Assembly (NCBI RefSeq): GCF_000621205.1
Contig: NZ_JHYY01000023.1
Coordinates: forward strand, 84,337-148,336
DNA: 64,000 nt
Direction of reading: 5' to 3'
Source: Halotalea alkalilenta DSM 17697
Lineage (GTDB): Bacteria; Pseudomonadota; Gammaproteobacteria; Pseudomonadales; Halomonadaceae
Shown: positions 55,594-63,790 of the stretch, piece after piece
Numbering within the stretch: position 1 is the first letter of the stretch
How the letters are laid out: each line of letters begins with the position of its first letter
Notes under the pieces: generated by a model
The model's database searches: none
Told to the model about the DNA's origin: nothing
What the model saw: the letters and a program-made list of their open reading frames with translations, nothing else
Position numbers and translations under genes: made by a program

Positions 55594-56906
55594 CCATGCG
55601 TCGTGCGCTTCGCGGCCCCATCCTCCACTTTCTCGACGACCCGGGCGACGAAGACCGGCCGCGCGAGGGCAGCCTCGGCTATTTCGCCGACGGCCTGCTG
55701 GTGATCGAGAACGGCCGGGTCGCGGCACTCGACGATGCCGAGACGCTGCTGCCCACCCTGCACGCCGACACCGTGCTGGAGCACCATCCCGAGCGGCTGA
55801 TCATGCCGGGCTTCATCGACGCCCATCTGCATTTCGCCCAGCTCGGCATCATCGCCTCCTACGGCCGCCAGCTGCTCGACTGGTTGAACAACTACACCTT
55901 CCCCGAGGAGTCCCGCTTTCGCGATCGAGACTACGCCGACCGGATCGCCGAGGCGTTCATCGACGAACAGCTGCGCCACGGCACCACCTGCGCGATGGTC
56001 TTCGCCACCAGCCACGAGAACTCGGTCGAGGCGTTGTTCACCGCCGCCAAGCGCTACGACATGCGGCTGATGACCGGCAAGGTGCTGATGGACCGCAACG
56101 CCCCCGAGGCGCTGCGCGACGATCCGGTCAAGGGCATCGCCGACTCCCGCCGGCTGCTCGAGCGCTGGCACCACAGCGGCCGTCTCGAATACGTGCTCTC
56201 GCCGCGCTTCGCGCCGACCTCGAGCCCCGAGCAGCTGGCCGCCGCCGGGCGCTTCCTCGATGACTTCCCCGGCATTGCGATGCAGACCCACCTGAGCGAG
56301 AACCGCGCCGAGATCGAGTGGGTCGCAAGCCTCTACCCCGAGGCCGACGACTATCTCGACGTCTACGCTCGCGCCGGACTGCTGAGAAGCCGCTGCTTCT
56401 TCGGCCACGCCATCCATATCGACGACAGCGTGCGCCGCCGCCTGCGCGAAGCCGATGCAGCGATCACCGTCTGCCCCAGCTCCAACCTGTTCCTCGGCAG
56501 CGGCCTGTTCGACTGGCGCGCGGCGCGCGCCCAAGGCGTCAACCTGGCCCTTGCCACCGACATCGGTGCCGGGACCAGCCTCTCCCAGCTGCAGACGCTC
56601 CAGGATGCCTACAAGGTCTGCCAGCTCAACGGCTACCCGCTGCCGGTGTGGCAAGCGTTCTACCGTCTCACCCTCGGCAATGCCCGCACGCTGGGTATCG
56701 AACGACACGTCGGCAGCTTCGCGCCCGGCATGGAAGCCGATGTGGTGATCCTCGACACCGCCGGTACACCGCTGATGGCGCGCAAGCGAGAGAGCCGCGA
56801 ATCACGTCTCGACGAACTGCTGTTCGACCTGATGATGCTCGGCGACGACCGCTGCGTCGCCTCTACCTACGTGATGGGCGAGCCGCGCTACCGACGCGCT
56901 GGATGA
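55590..56906 (+). CDS. guaD: Guanine deaminase
   Basis: A 438-residue amidohydrolase that turns guanine into xanthine, the substrate of XdhAB. Metal ligands are His79 and His81 in GFIDAHLHFAQ, a His in MQTHLSENRAE, one in GHAIHIDDS and Asp in ATDIGAGTS. RFAPTSSPEQL and VCPSSNLFLGSGLFDWRAAR are typical GuaD motifs. It overlaps xdhC and so belongs to the xdh operon. Confidence 0.95.
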   Translation: MTMRRALRGPILHFLDDPGDEDRPREGSLGYFADGLLVIENGRVAALDDAETLLPTLHADTVLEHHPERLIMPGFIDAHLHFAQLGIIASYGRQLLDWLNNYTFPEESRFRDRDYADRIAEAFIDEQLRHGTTCAMVFATSHENSVEALFTAAKRYDMRLMTGKVLMDRNAPEALRDDPVKGIADSRRLLERWHHSGRLEYVLSPRFAPTSSPEQLAAAGRFLDDFPGIAMQTHLSENRAEIEWVASLYPEADDYLDVYARAGLLRSRCFFGHAIHIDDSVRRRLREADAAITVCPSSNLFLGSGLFDWRAARAQGVNLALATDIGAGTSLSQLQTLQDAYKVCQLNGYPLPVWQAFYRLTLGNARTLGIERHVGSFAPGMEADVVILDTAGTPLMARKRESRESRLDELLFDLMMLGDDRCVASTYVMGEPRYRRAG

Positions 56907-56914
56907 CCCGCCAT

Positions 56915-56945
56915 GGCTGGATGGCGGCGCGGCCGCCATCCAGCC
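56915..56945 (+). terminator. Strong hairpin after guaD
   Basis: GGCTGGATGGCGGC pairs perfectly with GCCGCCATCCAGCC around GCG, 9 bases after the guaD stop. There is no U-tract, so it may stabilise or attenuate rather than end the transcript before the permease gene. Confidence 0.55.
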
Positions 56946-57001
56946 CGCGATATCGTACGACGATGAGCACGAAGACAGCCGAGATACCTCGAGGAGCATT
57001 G

Positions 57002-58388
57002 ATGTCGGACCCGAAGCCACCTTCCCAGCCGCTGCTCTACGCACTCGATGCGCGACCGCCGCTGCCTGCCGCACTGCTGGCGGCGATGCAGCACGTGCTG
57101 GCCAGCTTCATCGGCATCATCGCCCCTTCGCTGGTGGTCGCCTCGGCGCTCGATTTGAGCGGATACGTTCCCTACCTGATCAGCATGTCGCTGCTCGCCT
57201 CGGGACTCAGCACCATCGTCCAGGCCCGCGGTATCGGCCCCGATCGGGGCCGGGCTCCTCTGCGTGCAGGGCACCTCGTTCTCCTTCGTCGCCAGTCTGA
57301 TCGCGATCGGCGCGACCGCACGGGAGCGCGGCGCCGACGACCCGACGGTGCTCGGCACCCTGATCGGCGCAAGCCTCGTCGGTGCGCTGGCGCCGCTGGC
57401 GATAGCGCGCTGGTACGATCGGATGCGCCGGCTGATCACCCCGACCGTGACCGGAGTTGTGATCACCCTGATCGGACTCAGCCTGGTCAAGGTCGGGATG
57501 AACGATATCGCCGGCGGCGCCGGCGAGCAGGCGCCCTCCTCGCCGCTCAACCTGGTACTGGCGATCACCACGCTGGCGCTGATTCTAGCCTGCCAGCTCA
57601 GCCGCTTGCCGATGGTGCGAATCGGATCGATCTTCATCGGCCTCGTCGGCGGCTGCCTGGTCGCCGCGCTGAGCGGCGCATTGGTATTCCCCGGCCCGGT
57701 TTCGCTGCTCCCGAGCCTGCCGGTTCCATTCGCTTTCGGCCTGCACTTCGATATCGTGGCGATCGTCCAGCTCGCCTTCATCTACGTGGTCACCTCGATC
57801 GAGACCATCGGGGTGATCACCGGTACCTCGCGCTACTCCAACCTACCGACGCAGGGAGACGCTGCACGGCGTCGGGTACGCGGCGCGATCTACGCCGACG
57901 GGGTCTGCTCGATGCTCGCCGCCGGACTCAACAGCTTCCCCAACACTACTTTCGGCCAGAACATCGGCGTGGTGCAGCTGACCGGCGTGGCGAGCCGCTA
58001 CGTCGGCATCTTCGTCGGAGTGATGCTGGTGGGGCTGAGCCTGCTGCCACCGATCGGCGCGCTGCTGCAGGCGATCCCTCGCCCGGTACTGGGCGGCGCG
58101 ACGCTCCTGATGTTCGGCTTGATCGCGGTCTCGGGAATACGGATGCTCGGGGAAGGGGGAATGAGCCAGACCCGCACCCTGGTGGTCGCGCTCTCGCTCG
58201 GCGCGGGTTTCGGCGTCGAGCTGGCACCCCAGGCGCTCGCTGGACTGCCGGAAGCGCTGCGCGAGATATTCTCGTCGTCGATCGTCACCGGCGGCCTGAC
58301 CGCGATCCTGGCCTGCCTCTCGATCCCCGCCGAACGCGGCTGGTCACGGCCCGCCGCACGCGGCGAGCCGTCGAAAAGCAGCGGCTGA
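57002..58388 (+). pseudogene. NCS2-family purine permease with a one-base frameshift
   Basis: The first frame encodes MSDPKPPSQPLLYALDARPP and then LLAAMQHVLASFIGIIAPSL, the N-terminus of a xanthine/uracil permease. At 57238-57241 four C residues appear where three would keep the frame; past that point the second frame continues with AGLLCVQGTSFSFVASLIA and the NCS2 motif QNIGVVQLTGVASRYVG. Joined with one C removed, the protein is about 461 residues, the normal length for UraA/XanP types. Substrate is probably xanthine or urate given the neighbours. Either the gene is broken, the base is a sequencing error in a short run, or rare frameshifting occurs. Confidence 0.85.
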
Positions 58389-58794
58389 GAGAGCGCCTCG
58401 ACTTAAGCTTGCCAACATTCGACCATACCCCTTTCCCCAATCTGTATTCTCCCGTCGCTAGCTTAGCTTCGAGCACGATTGGGGGAAAGATTGGCATAGC
58501 GGGTCACGTATAGCGTTAGGTGTCGCTCTAGATGGGTGCGCATTTCATCAAGAATAGGCTGCTGTACTTGTCACCATGATGATCGAACCGATAAGAGGCA
58601 TAGCTGAATCAGCCAACAGTTGGTCTAACTAGCGACTGAGGACGTCGACGGCACCCGGCCGAGTGGATTCAGCCCCCTCTTCTGATCCAGTATCTCGGCT
58701 TAAAATTTTATTAAAAACATGTGCGAGACGCCGAAAAGTGTGTCAAAATGATACCCAACAGTATCATTTTGTTAATTCACTTTCCCAGGCTTCT
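58389..58794. other. Intergenic left edge of the AT-rich insert
   Basis: No gene is supported in these 406 bases. CTTTCCCCAATC at 58431-58442 is matched by GATTGGGGGAAAG at 58477-58489 (one extra G), an imperfect inverted repeat near the place where base composition starts to fall. A perfect 11-bp inverted repeat follows at 58744-58771. Confidence 0.55.
58744..58771 (+). promoter_or_regulatory. Perfect 11-bp inverted repeat before the hydrolase gene
   Basis: CAAAATGATAC and GTATCATTTTG flank a 6-base spacer, ending 23 bases before the ATG. It could be an operator or a leader hairpin that hides the weak ribosome binding site. Confidence 0.5.
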
Positions 58795-59796
58795 ATGAAA
58801 TTCAAGAAAGCGATTTTAATAGCATCCTCCTCAATAATTTTAATGACCATTGGAGCTATGGGTGCGACCGTTGGCCCAAAAGCGTTCAACAAATTGTCCT
58901 CGATAGATAATCTTTGGGACGATACCAGAAATAGGAACTGGGATGATAGATTCGAAAGAATCGTCACACCTGAGCGAAATCAGCCAGCCTACATATTTAA
59001 ATCCACTGACGATTCTTCTCGGCCACTGATTGTAAGTCTGCATACCTGGTCAGGCGGATATGATCAAAACGATCCGCTTTCCATCCTTTCAGCTGATAAC
59101 AATTGGAACTATATTCATCCGCATACGCAAGGGCCAAACAATAATTCTAATGCCTGTCTAGGTAGCGATGTCATCGATGATATAAACGATGCTATATCGT
59201 ATAGTTTAAATAATATGAATGTAGATATGGATAATATTATTATCATAGGGGCATCTGGTGGAGGATATGCGACCTTGGGAGCATATCTTAAAGAAAAAAT
59301 ACCAGCAAAAGCCTATATAGCCTGGGTTCCTATCAGCGACTTAGGTGCATGGTACTGGCAGTCTAAAGCAAATAATCGAAAATATGCCGATGATATATTC
59401 AACTGTACCAGGTCAATTGAGACGTTGAATCAAGAAGAAGTGAAGGCAAGATCTCCTCTGCGCTGGGAACTTGAAGACAAAAGATACCCTTCGCTGATAA
59501 TTTATGCTGGACTGAATGACGGATACCAAGGCGCTGTACCCATATCACACTCGATTTTATTTTATAATAAGATGGTAAAGCATGAAGGCGGAGATTGGGA
59601 GCATTTAGTGAGCGCAGAGCAGACAGCAGATCTCTTAACAAGAGCTGCGTCTCCATCCTTCGATAAATTTCTCGGCGATAGAGGTGTTTTTTATGAGAGG
59701 AATTACAAACATCTATCACTAAAAATATTTGACGGCGGACATGAAATGCTCCCCGAATATGCTGCCGAAGAGATACGGAGAATAGTAGAAAACTAA
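58795..59796 (+). CDS. Secreted alpha/beta hydrolase on an AT-rich insert
   Basis: A 333-residue protein with a signal-like N-terminus (MKFKKAILIASSSIILMTIG) and a hydrolase fold: an oxyanion-side SLHTWSGGYD, nucleophile Ser154 in GASGGGYATL, a likely Asp242 in YAGLNDGYQG and His316 in FDGGHEMLP. This looks like the prolyl-oligopeptidase or esterase group. Codons are AT-rich (many ATA, AAT and TTA), unlike every neighbour, which indicates acquisition by transfer. Ribosome binding site is weak. The substrate is unknown; it could be a peptide, ester or polysaccharide. Confidence 0.75.
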   Translation: MKFKKAILIASSSIILMTIGAMGATVGPKAFNKLSSIDNLWDDTRNRNWDDRFERIVTPERNQPAYIFKSTDDSSRPLIVSLHTWSGGYDQNDPLSILSADNNWNYIHPHTQGPNNNSNACLGSDVIDDINDAISYSLNNMNVDMDNIIIIGASGGGYATLGAYLKEKIPAKAYIAWVPISDLGAWYWQSKANNRKYADDIFNCTRSIETLNQEEVKARSPLRWELEDKRYPSLIIYAGLNDGYQGAVPISHSILFYNKMVKHEGGDWEHLVSAEQTADLLTRAASPSFDKFLGDRGVFYERNYKHLSLKIFDGGHEMLPEYAAEEIRRIVEN

Positions 59797-59889
59797 GTGG
59801 ATAATCCTTGCCTTACTCTGTGAGCAACAATGAGGTCGATCGCGTAGAACAGCGATATGCTCATGTTGCACCTGATAACGTTCACGGAG

Positions 59890-59923
59890 CTGTGTCCAGA
59901 TGGATGGACCAATCTGGACACAG
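59890..59923. repeat. Perfect 12-bp inverted repeat after the hydrolase gene
   Basis: CTGTGTCCAGAT and ATCTGGACACAG flank a 10-base spacer, 93 bases past the hydrolase stop. It could be a terminator without a U-tract or the trace of a mobile element end. Confidence 0.5.
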
Positions 59924-60033
59924 TGGCGGAATCAGACCAACAGCCTCTACCATCGGCAGGCGACCTAGTTCAACATAACATGTTGATCATTATATATAAA
60001 TTATGCATCATTCTCTTCTAAAAAAAATTAGTC

Positions 60034-60363
60034 TCAGCTGCCGCGGTAGACGCTGTAGGACCAAGGAGTGATCAGAAGCGGCACGTGGTAGGACTCGGCC
60101 GCGGCGAGCGTGACCTGTACCGGCACCCGGTCGAGAAACGGTGAAGCGACACCGCTGGCCTCGAAGTAGTCCTTGACCTCGAACACCAGCTGGTAGGTGC
60201 CGCCTTCACCGTCCGCCAACAGCGGCGCGTCGAGGCGGCCATCGGCGTTGGTGCGCAGCCGTGCGACGGGCTCGGGGTCTCCCACCCGGGTGAGCGTCAC
60301 CAGGACGCCCGCGGCCGGCTTGCCGCTGCGCTGGTCGAGGACATGGGTCGAAAGTCGGGTCAT
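60034..60363 (-). CDS. uraH: 5-Hydroxyisourate hydrolase (transthyretin-like)
   Basis: A 109-residue transthyretin-like enzyme that hydrolyses 5-hydroxyisourate. His7 in LSTHVLD, the arginine-containing segment in the middle and the family's diagnostic C-terminus YRGS are all present. The start at 60363 is preferred, with AGGAGG 10 bases upstream; 60384 is possible. It is divergent from uraD. Confidence 0.95.
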   Translation of the reverse strand: MTRLSTHVLDQRSGKPAAGVLVTLTRVGDPEPVARLRTNADGRLDAPLLADGEGGTYQLVFEVKDYFEASGVASPFLDRVPVQVTLAAAESYHVPLLITPWSYSVYRGS

Positions 60364-60512
60364 GCGGTTGCTGCCTCCTGGCATTCATCGGGTGCTGTCA
60401 TACACCGCTGTAACGGGCTCTGGAAAGGAGCGCGGATCAATCGAATCGAGCGATGATCGCCGATTGCATCATCACACCGCCGCTTTCGCGGCGCTTTTAC
60501 GAGAGTATCGCC

Positions 60513-61034
60513 ATGCATCAGACTTCGCCCGCCCCCTGGCCGCTGGCCGAACTGGAGCGACTGGAGCGAGACGAGTTCGTCGCCCGCCTGGGCGGCGTCT
60601 ACGAGCATTCGCCGTGGGTCGCCGAGCTCGCCCACCGCGAGCGCCCCTTTGGTGACTTCGAGACCCTGGTGGAGAAGTTTCGCCACCAGGCCGCGATCGC
60701 CTCGATCGAGGCCAAGCGGGCGCTGGTTCTGGCCCACCCGGAGCTAGGCAGCCGCAGGCTTACGTCGTTGACCCTGGACTCCCAGCGCGAGCAGCGCGGT
60801 GCCGGTCTGAGCGAGGCGAGCAGCGCCAAGATCGAGCGGATGACCGAGCTCAACTGCGCCTACCGGGAGCGCCACGGTTTTCCCTTCATCATCGCAGTGG
60901 CCGGGCTCGACGCCGATCGGATCCTGGCGGAAATGGAACGCCGCCTGCCGCGTGAGTCCGACCAGGAGTTCGCCGAGGCGCTTACCCAGATCGACCGTAT
61001 CGCACGGCTTCGGCTGAGCCAGCTGGTCGAATGA
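60513..61034 (+). CDS. uraD: OHCU decarboxylase
   Basis: A 173-residue enzyme that converts 2-oxo-4-hydroxy-4-carboxy-5-ureidoimidazoline to (S)-allantoin. Family stretches are DEFVARLGGVYEHSPWVAEL, LVLAHPELGSR with the catalytic His, ERMTELNCAYRERHGFPFI and FAEALTQIDRIARLRLSQLV. It is 149 bases from uraH on the other strand. The start at 60513 fits the family N-terminus. Confidence 0.93.
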   Translation: MHQTSPAPWPLAELERLERDEFVARLGGVYEHSPWVAELAHRERPFGDFETLVEKFRHQAAIASIEAKRALVLAHPELGSRRLTSLTLDSQREQRGAGLSEASSAKIERMTELNCAYRERHGFPFIIAVAGLDADRILAEMERRLPRESDQEFAEALTQIDRIARLRLSQLVE

Positions 61035-61040
61035 GCGCAC

Positions 61041-61064
61041 CGATCCGCCGCGCGCGGCGGATCG
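61041..61064. terminator. Perfect 24-base palindrome between uraD and the hydrolase
   Basis: CGATCCGCCGCG joins directly to CGCGGCGGATCG, 7 bases after uraD and before the stop of the convergent gene. It likely stops both transcripts. Confidence 0.6.
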
Positions 61065-61071
61065 TACGAGC

Positions 61072-62304
61072 TCAGTCGTAACGCCGCGCCAGTGCCAGTA
61101 CCGACGCCTCGAGCGCGTCGATGGCGAGGGCGACGTCCTGCTGGCTCACCGCCTCGTCGGGGTGATGGCTGATGCCGCCGGCGCAGCGCACGAAGAGCAT
61201 CCCCACCTCGGTGAGCGCGCCGACTGCCATGGCGTCGTGGCCAGCGCCGCTGAACAGGTGCAGCGGCGCCATGTCGCCGGTGGCACGAATGCCCTCGGCG
61301 ACTATCTCTTGAAGCCTTGGCGAGCAGAGCTGGGCCGATGCCCGATGGGTCTCCCTGCGACTCACCGACACCCCCCGGGCCTCACCGATCCGCGCCAGGG
61401 TCTCATCGATCGCATGCCAAACGCGGTCACGAGTGGCATCCTCCTCTCCGCGCAGGTCGATGGAAAAATCGACCCGGCCTGGGATCACATTGACCGCCCC
61501 TGGGGAGACAGTGAGCTGGCCGACGGTACCGACACAGCCCGCCGCCCGCGATAGCGTCTCGATCGAGAGCACCGCCTCGCTCGCGGCACAGAGCGCATCG
61601 TGGCGCAGCGCGAAAGGGTTGGTGCCCGCGTGCCCCGCCTGCCCCTCCAAGGTAACGGCGAAACGGCGGGCACCCGCGATCGCGGTGACCACCCCTAGCG
61701 CGCGGTCACGCGCCTCCAGCACCGGCCCCTGCTCGATATGCACCTCCAGGTAGCCTATCAGCGAAGCGGGATCCCGGGCGGCCTCGCCGATACGGGCGGG
61801 ATCGAGGCCGAACGTTGAAAACGCCTGCTCGAGACTGACTCCCTTGGCGTCGGTCAGCTGCCACCAATCCGGGTCCCAGCTGCCCGCCAGCGCCCGGCTG
61901 CCGAGCAGCGTAGCGCCGAAACGAGTGCCCTCCTCGTCGGCGAAGCCCGCGAGCTCCACGGCAAACGGCAGCTGGCGCTTGTCGCGCTTGAGCCGGCCGA
62001 TCACCGCGATCGCGACCAGCACGCCGAGAATGCCGTCGTAGCGGCCGGCATGGGGCACCGTGTCGAGGTGGGAGGCGAGCAGCAAGGCGGGCATGCCGGG
62101 ACGGCGCCCCTCCAGACGTCCGCAGAGGTTGCCGGCCGCATCCTGCCAGGTGCGCATGCCTGCCGACTCGGCCCACGCGGCGACCAACTGATTGGCCCGC
62201 GCGTGCTCGCTTGAGAGATAAACCCGCTCGATGCCGTCTTCGAGACTCGAGAGGGTCGCCAGACGATCGCAGCCGGCAAGTACCGCCTGGGCGTCGAGCA
62301 TCAT
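61072..62304 (-). CDS. hpxK: Allantoate/ureidoglycolate amidohydrolase (M20 family), HpxK-like
   Basis: A 410-residue metal-dependent amidohydrolase. His79 and Asp81 in LASHLDTVPHAGRYDG, the acidic pair in FADEEGTRFG (Glu124-Glu125), HIEQGP and the C-terminal SGAGHDAMAVG bind two metals. It splits ammonia and CO2 from allantoate to yield ureidoglycine or related ureides. The ATG at 62304 overlaps the aminotransferase stop as ATGA, and AGGAG lies upstream. In Klebsiella the same pair is hpxJ-hpxK. Confidence 0.88.
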   Translation of the reverse strand: MMLDAQAVLAGCDRLATLSSLEDGIERVYLSSEHARANQLVAAWAESAGMRTWQDAAGNLCGRLEGRRPGMPALLLASHLDTVPHAGRYDGILGVLVAIAVIGRLKRDKRQLPFAVELAGFADEEGTRFGATLLGSRALAGSWDPDWWQLTDAKGVSLEQAFSTFGLDPARIGEAARDPASLIGYLEVHIEQGPVLEARDRALGVVTAIAGARRFAVTLEGQAGHAGTNPFALRHDALCAASEAVLSIETLSRAAGCVGTVGQLTVSPGAVNVIPGRVDFSIDLRGEEDATRDRVWHAIDETLARIGEARGVSVSRRETHRASAQLCSPRLQEIVAEGIRATGDMAPLHLFSGAGHDAMAVGALTEVGMLFVRCAGGISHHPDEAVSQQDVALAIDALEASVLALARRYD

Positions 62305-63533
62305 GCGTTTCGCTCCTGTTGGTAGATTTCCTGGGCAGCGCCCACGCCACCGCCGCCGATGACCGGGACGCCGGCCTGCCGTAGCACCTGCTCGAGTGCG
62401 GCAAGCGTGGTCAGCACCGTATCCTTGCGTGCGTTGTAGCCCATGGTGCCGATCCGCCAGATGCGCCCATGGAGCGGACCGAAAGAGGTGCCGATCTCGA
62501 TCGCATAGTCGCTGAGCAGCGCCCTGCGCAGCGCCTCTCCATCCACTCCATCCGGGATGTAGACCCCGACGACGTTGTTCATCTTGTGCTCGACGTCGCC
62601 GAATACCTCGAGCCCGAGACCGATGACCCCCGCGAGCATCGCCGAACCGTGCAGACGGTGGCGCTCGATCGCGCTGTCCATACCCTCCTCGACCAGCAGC
62701 CGCGCGCACTCGCGCGCGCCGTACAGCATGGTGGTCGCCTCGGTATGGTGATTGAGGCGCTTCTCGCTCCAGTAATCGAGGATCATCGCCAGGTCGAAGT
62801 AGTTGGAGCGGATGCGCCGGGCGTAGCCCGCTTCTTCACCCTCGTCGCGCAGCCCCGCCTCGACGCTGGCACGCGAGCGAATCCGCTCGACGGCACGCCG
62901 GGAGAGCGAGATGGGAGAGCTGCCGGCGGGGCCTGCGAGACACTTCTGGAGCCCAGCGGTCGCCGCATCGACACCCCAGGCGTCCATCTCGAAGGCATTG
63001 CCCCCGAGCGATGCGGTGACGTCCGTATAGAAAAGTACGTCATGACGGCGGCAGATCTCGCCGATCTCGTCGAGTGGCTGACACATGGTGGTCGAAGTAT
63101 CGCCCTGGACCAGGGCGAGCAGCTTGGGCCGGGTCTCGACGATCGCCCGCTCGATCGCTTCGCTGGTGAAGACCTCGCCCCACTCCACCTCGCGCAGCAC
63201 CACCTCGGCCTGACAGCGCTCGGCGATCTCGCGCAGCAGATGGCCGAACCGCCCGAACACCGGCACCAGCACCCGATCACCCGGCTCGATCAGCGACACC
63301 AGCGCCGCTTCGATTCCCGCGCGCGACGTGCCATCGACGACCAGCGTCGCCTCGTTGCCAGTGCGGAACACCTCGCGATAGAGCGCCATGGTCTCATTCA
63401 TGTAGGCGGTCATCACCGGATCGTACTGCCCCACCAGCTGAGCCGACATCGCCCGCAGCACGCGGGGGTCGGCATTGATCGGGCCAGGCCCCATCAGCAG
63501 ACGATGAGGGGGATCTATCGGGTGAGTCAGCAT
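62301..63533 (-). CDS. pucG: (S)-Ureidoglycine-glyoxylate aminotransferase, PucG/HpxJ-like
   Basis: A 410-residue class V PLP enzyme. RLLMGPGPINADPRVLRAMS is the typical start, Asp171 binds PLP in FYTDVTASLGG, and Lys197 in GLQKCLAGPAGSSPISL carries it. The family also includes alanine-glyoxylate and serine-glyoxylate transaminases, but its overlap with the ureide hydrolase supports PucG. It moves the amino group of ureidoglycine to glyoxylate, making glycine and oxalurate. Confidence 0.9.
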   Translation of the reverse strand: MLTHPIDPPHRLLMGPGPINADPRVLRAMSAQLVGQYDPVMTAYMNETMALYREVFRTGNEATLVVDGTSRAGIEAALVSLIEPGDRVLVPVFGRFGHLLREIAERCQAEVVLREVEWGEVFTSEAIERAIVETRPKLLALVQGDTSTTMCQPLDEIGEICRRHDVLFYTDVTASLGGNAFEMDAWGVDAATAGLQKCLAGPAGSSPISLSRRAVERIRSRASVEAGLRDEGEEAGYARRIRSNYFDLAMILDYWSEKRLNHHTEATTMLYGARECARLLVEEGMDSAIERHRLHGSAMLAGVIGLGLEVFGDVEHKMNNVVGVYIPDGVDGEALRRALLSDYAIEIGTSFGPLHGRIWRIGTMGYNARKDTVLTTLAALEQVLRQAGVPVIGGGGVGAAQEIYQQERNA

Positions 63534-63620
63534 CGGTCGAATGCTCCGGCAGAGGGGTCGATGAGGATGGGCGCGACCCATTCGAAGTCGGCCGCGAAAA
63601 ATACACAGGTTTCAACGAAT

Positions 63621-63643
63621 ACTATAACGGAAACCTTCGTTTC
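63621..63643 (-). promoter_or_regulatory. Candidate promoter and AACGANNGTT site before pucG
   Basis: On the minus strand TATAGT (63621-63626) looks like a -10 box. Just upstream is the palindrome GAAAC-GAAG-GTTTC (63630-63643), which contains AACGAAGGTT, the same form as sites before the ABC operon and xdhA. Confidence 0.4.
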
Positions 63644-63719
63644 AAAAGCACCGTCGAGATTTCCATTCCACCCATGAACGGCGCCGGCGTCCAGCGTTCA
63701 AGGAGCGCAGCACGAAAAA

Positions 63720-63740
63720 GGCCACGGCATAGCCGTGGCC
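63720..63740 (-). terminator. Terminator downstream of the transposase gene
   Basis: GGCCACGGC pairs with GCCGTGGCC around a 3-base loop, followed on the minus strand by TTTTTCG. Confidence 0.8.
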
Positions 63741-63750
63741 CCAGACTGCT

Positions 63751-63782
63751 GACGAACCCTGCTTTTACAGGCAGGGTTCGTC
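63751..63782. repeat. Perfect 12-bp inverted repeat next to the transposase
   Basis: GACGAACCCTGC and GCAGGGTTCGTC flank an 8-base spacer, just past the transposase stop. It may belong to the end of the insertion sequence. Confidence 0.6.
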
Positions 63783-63790
63783 ATTTCAGT

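Noticed and set aside
59797..60033. Remnant transposase after the hydrolase gene
   Set aside because: A minus-strand frame across 59890 is open for some 40 residues but matches no transposase motif that I know; only the inverted repeat is kept.
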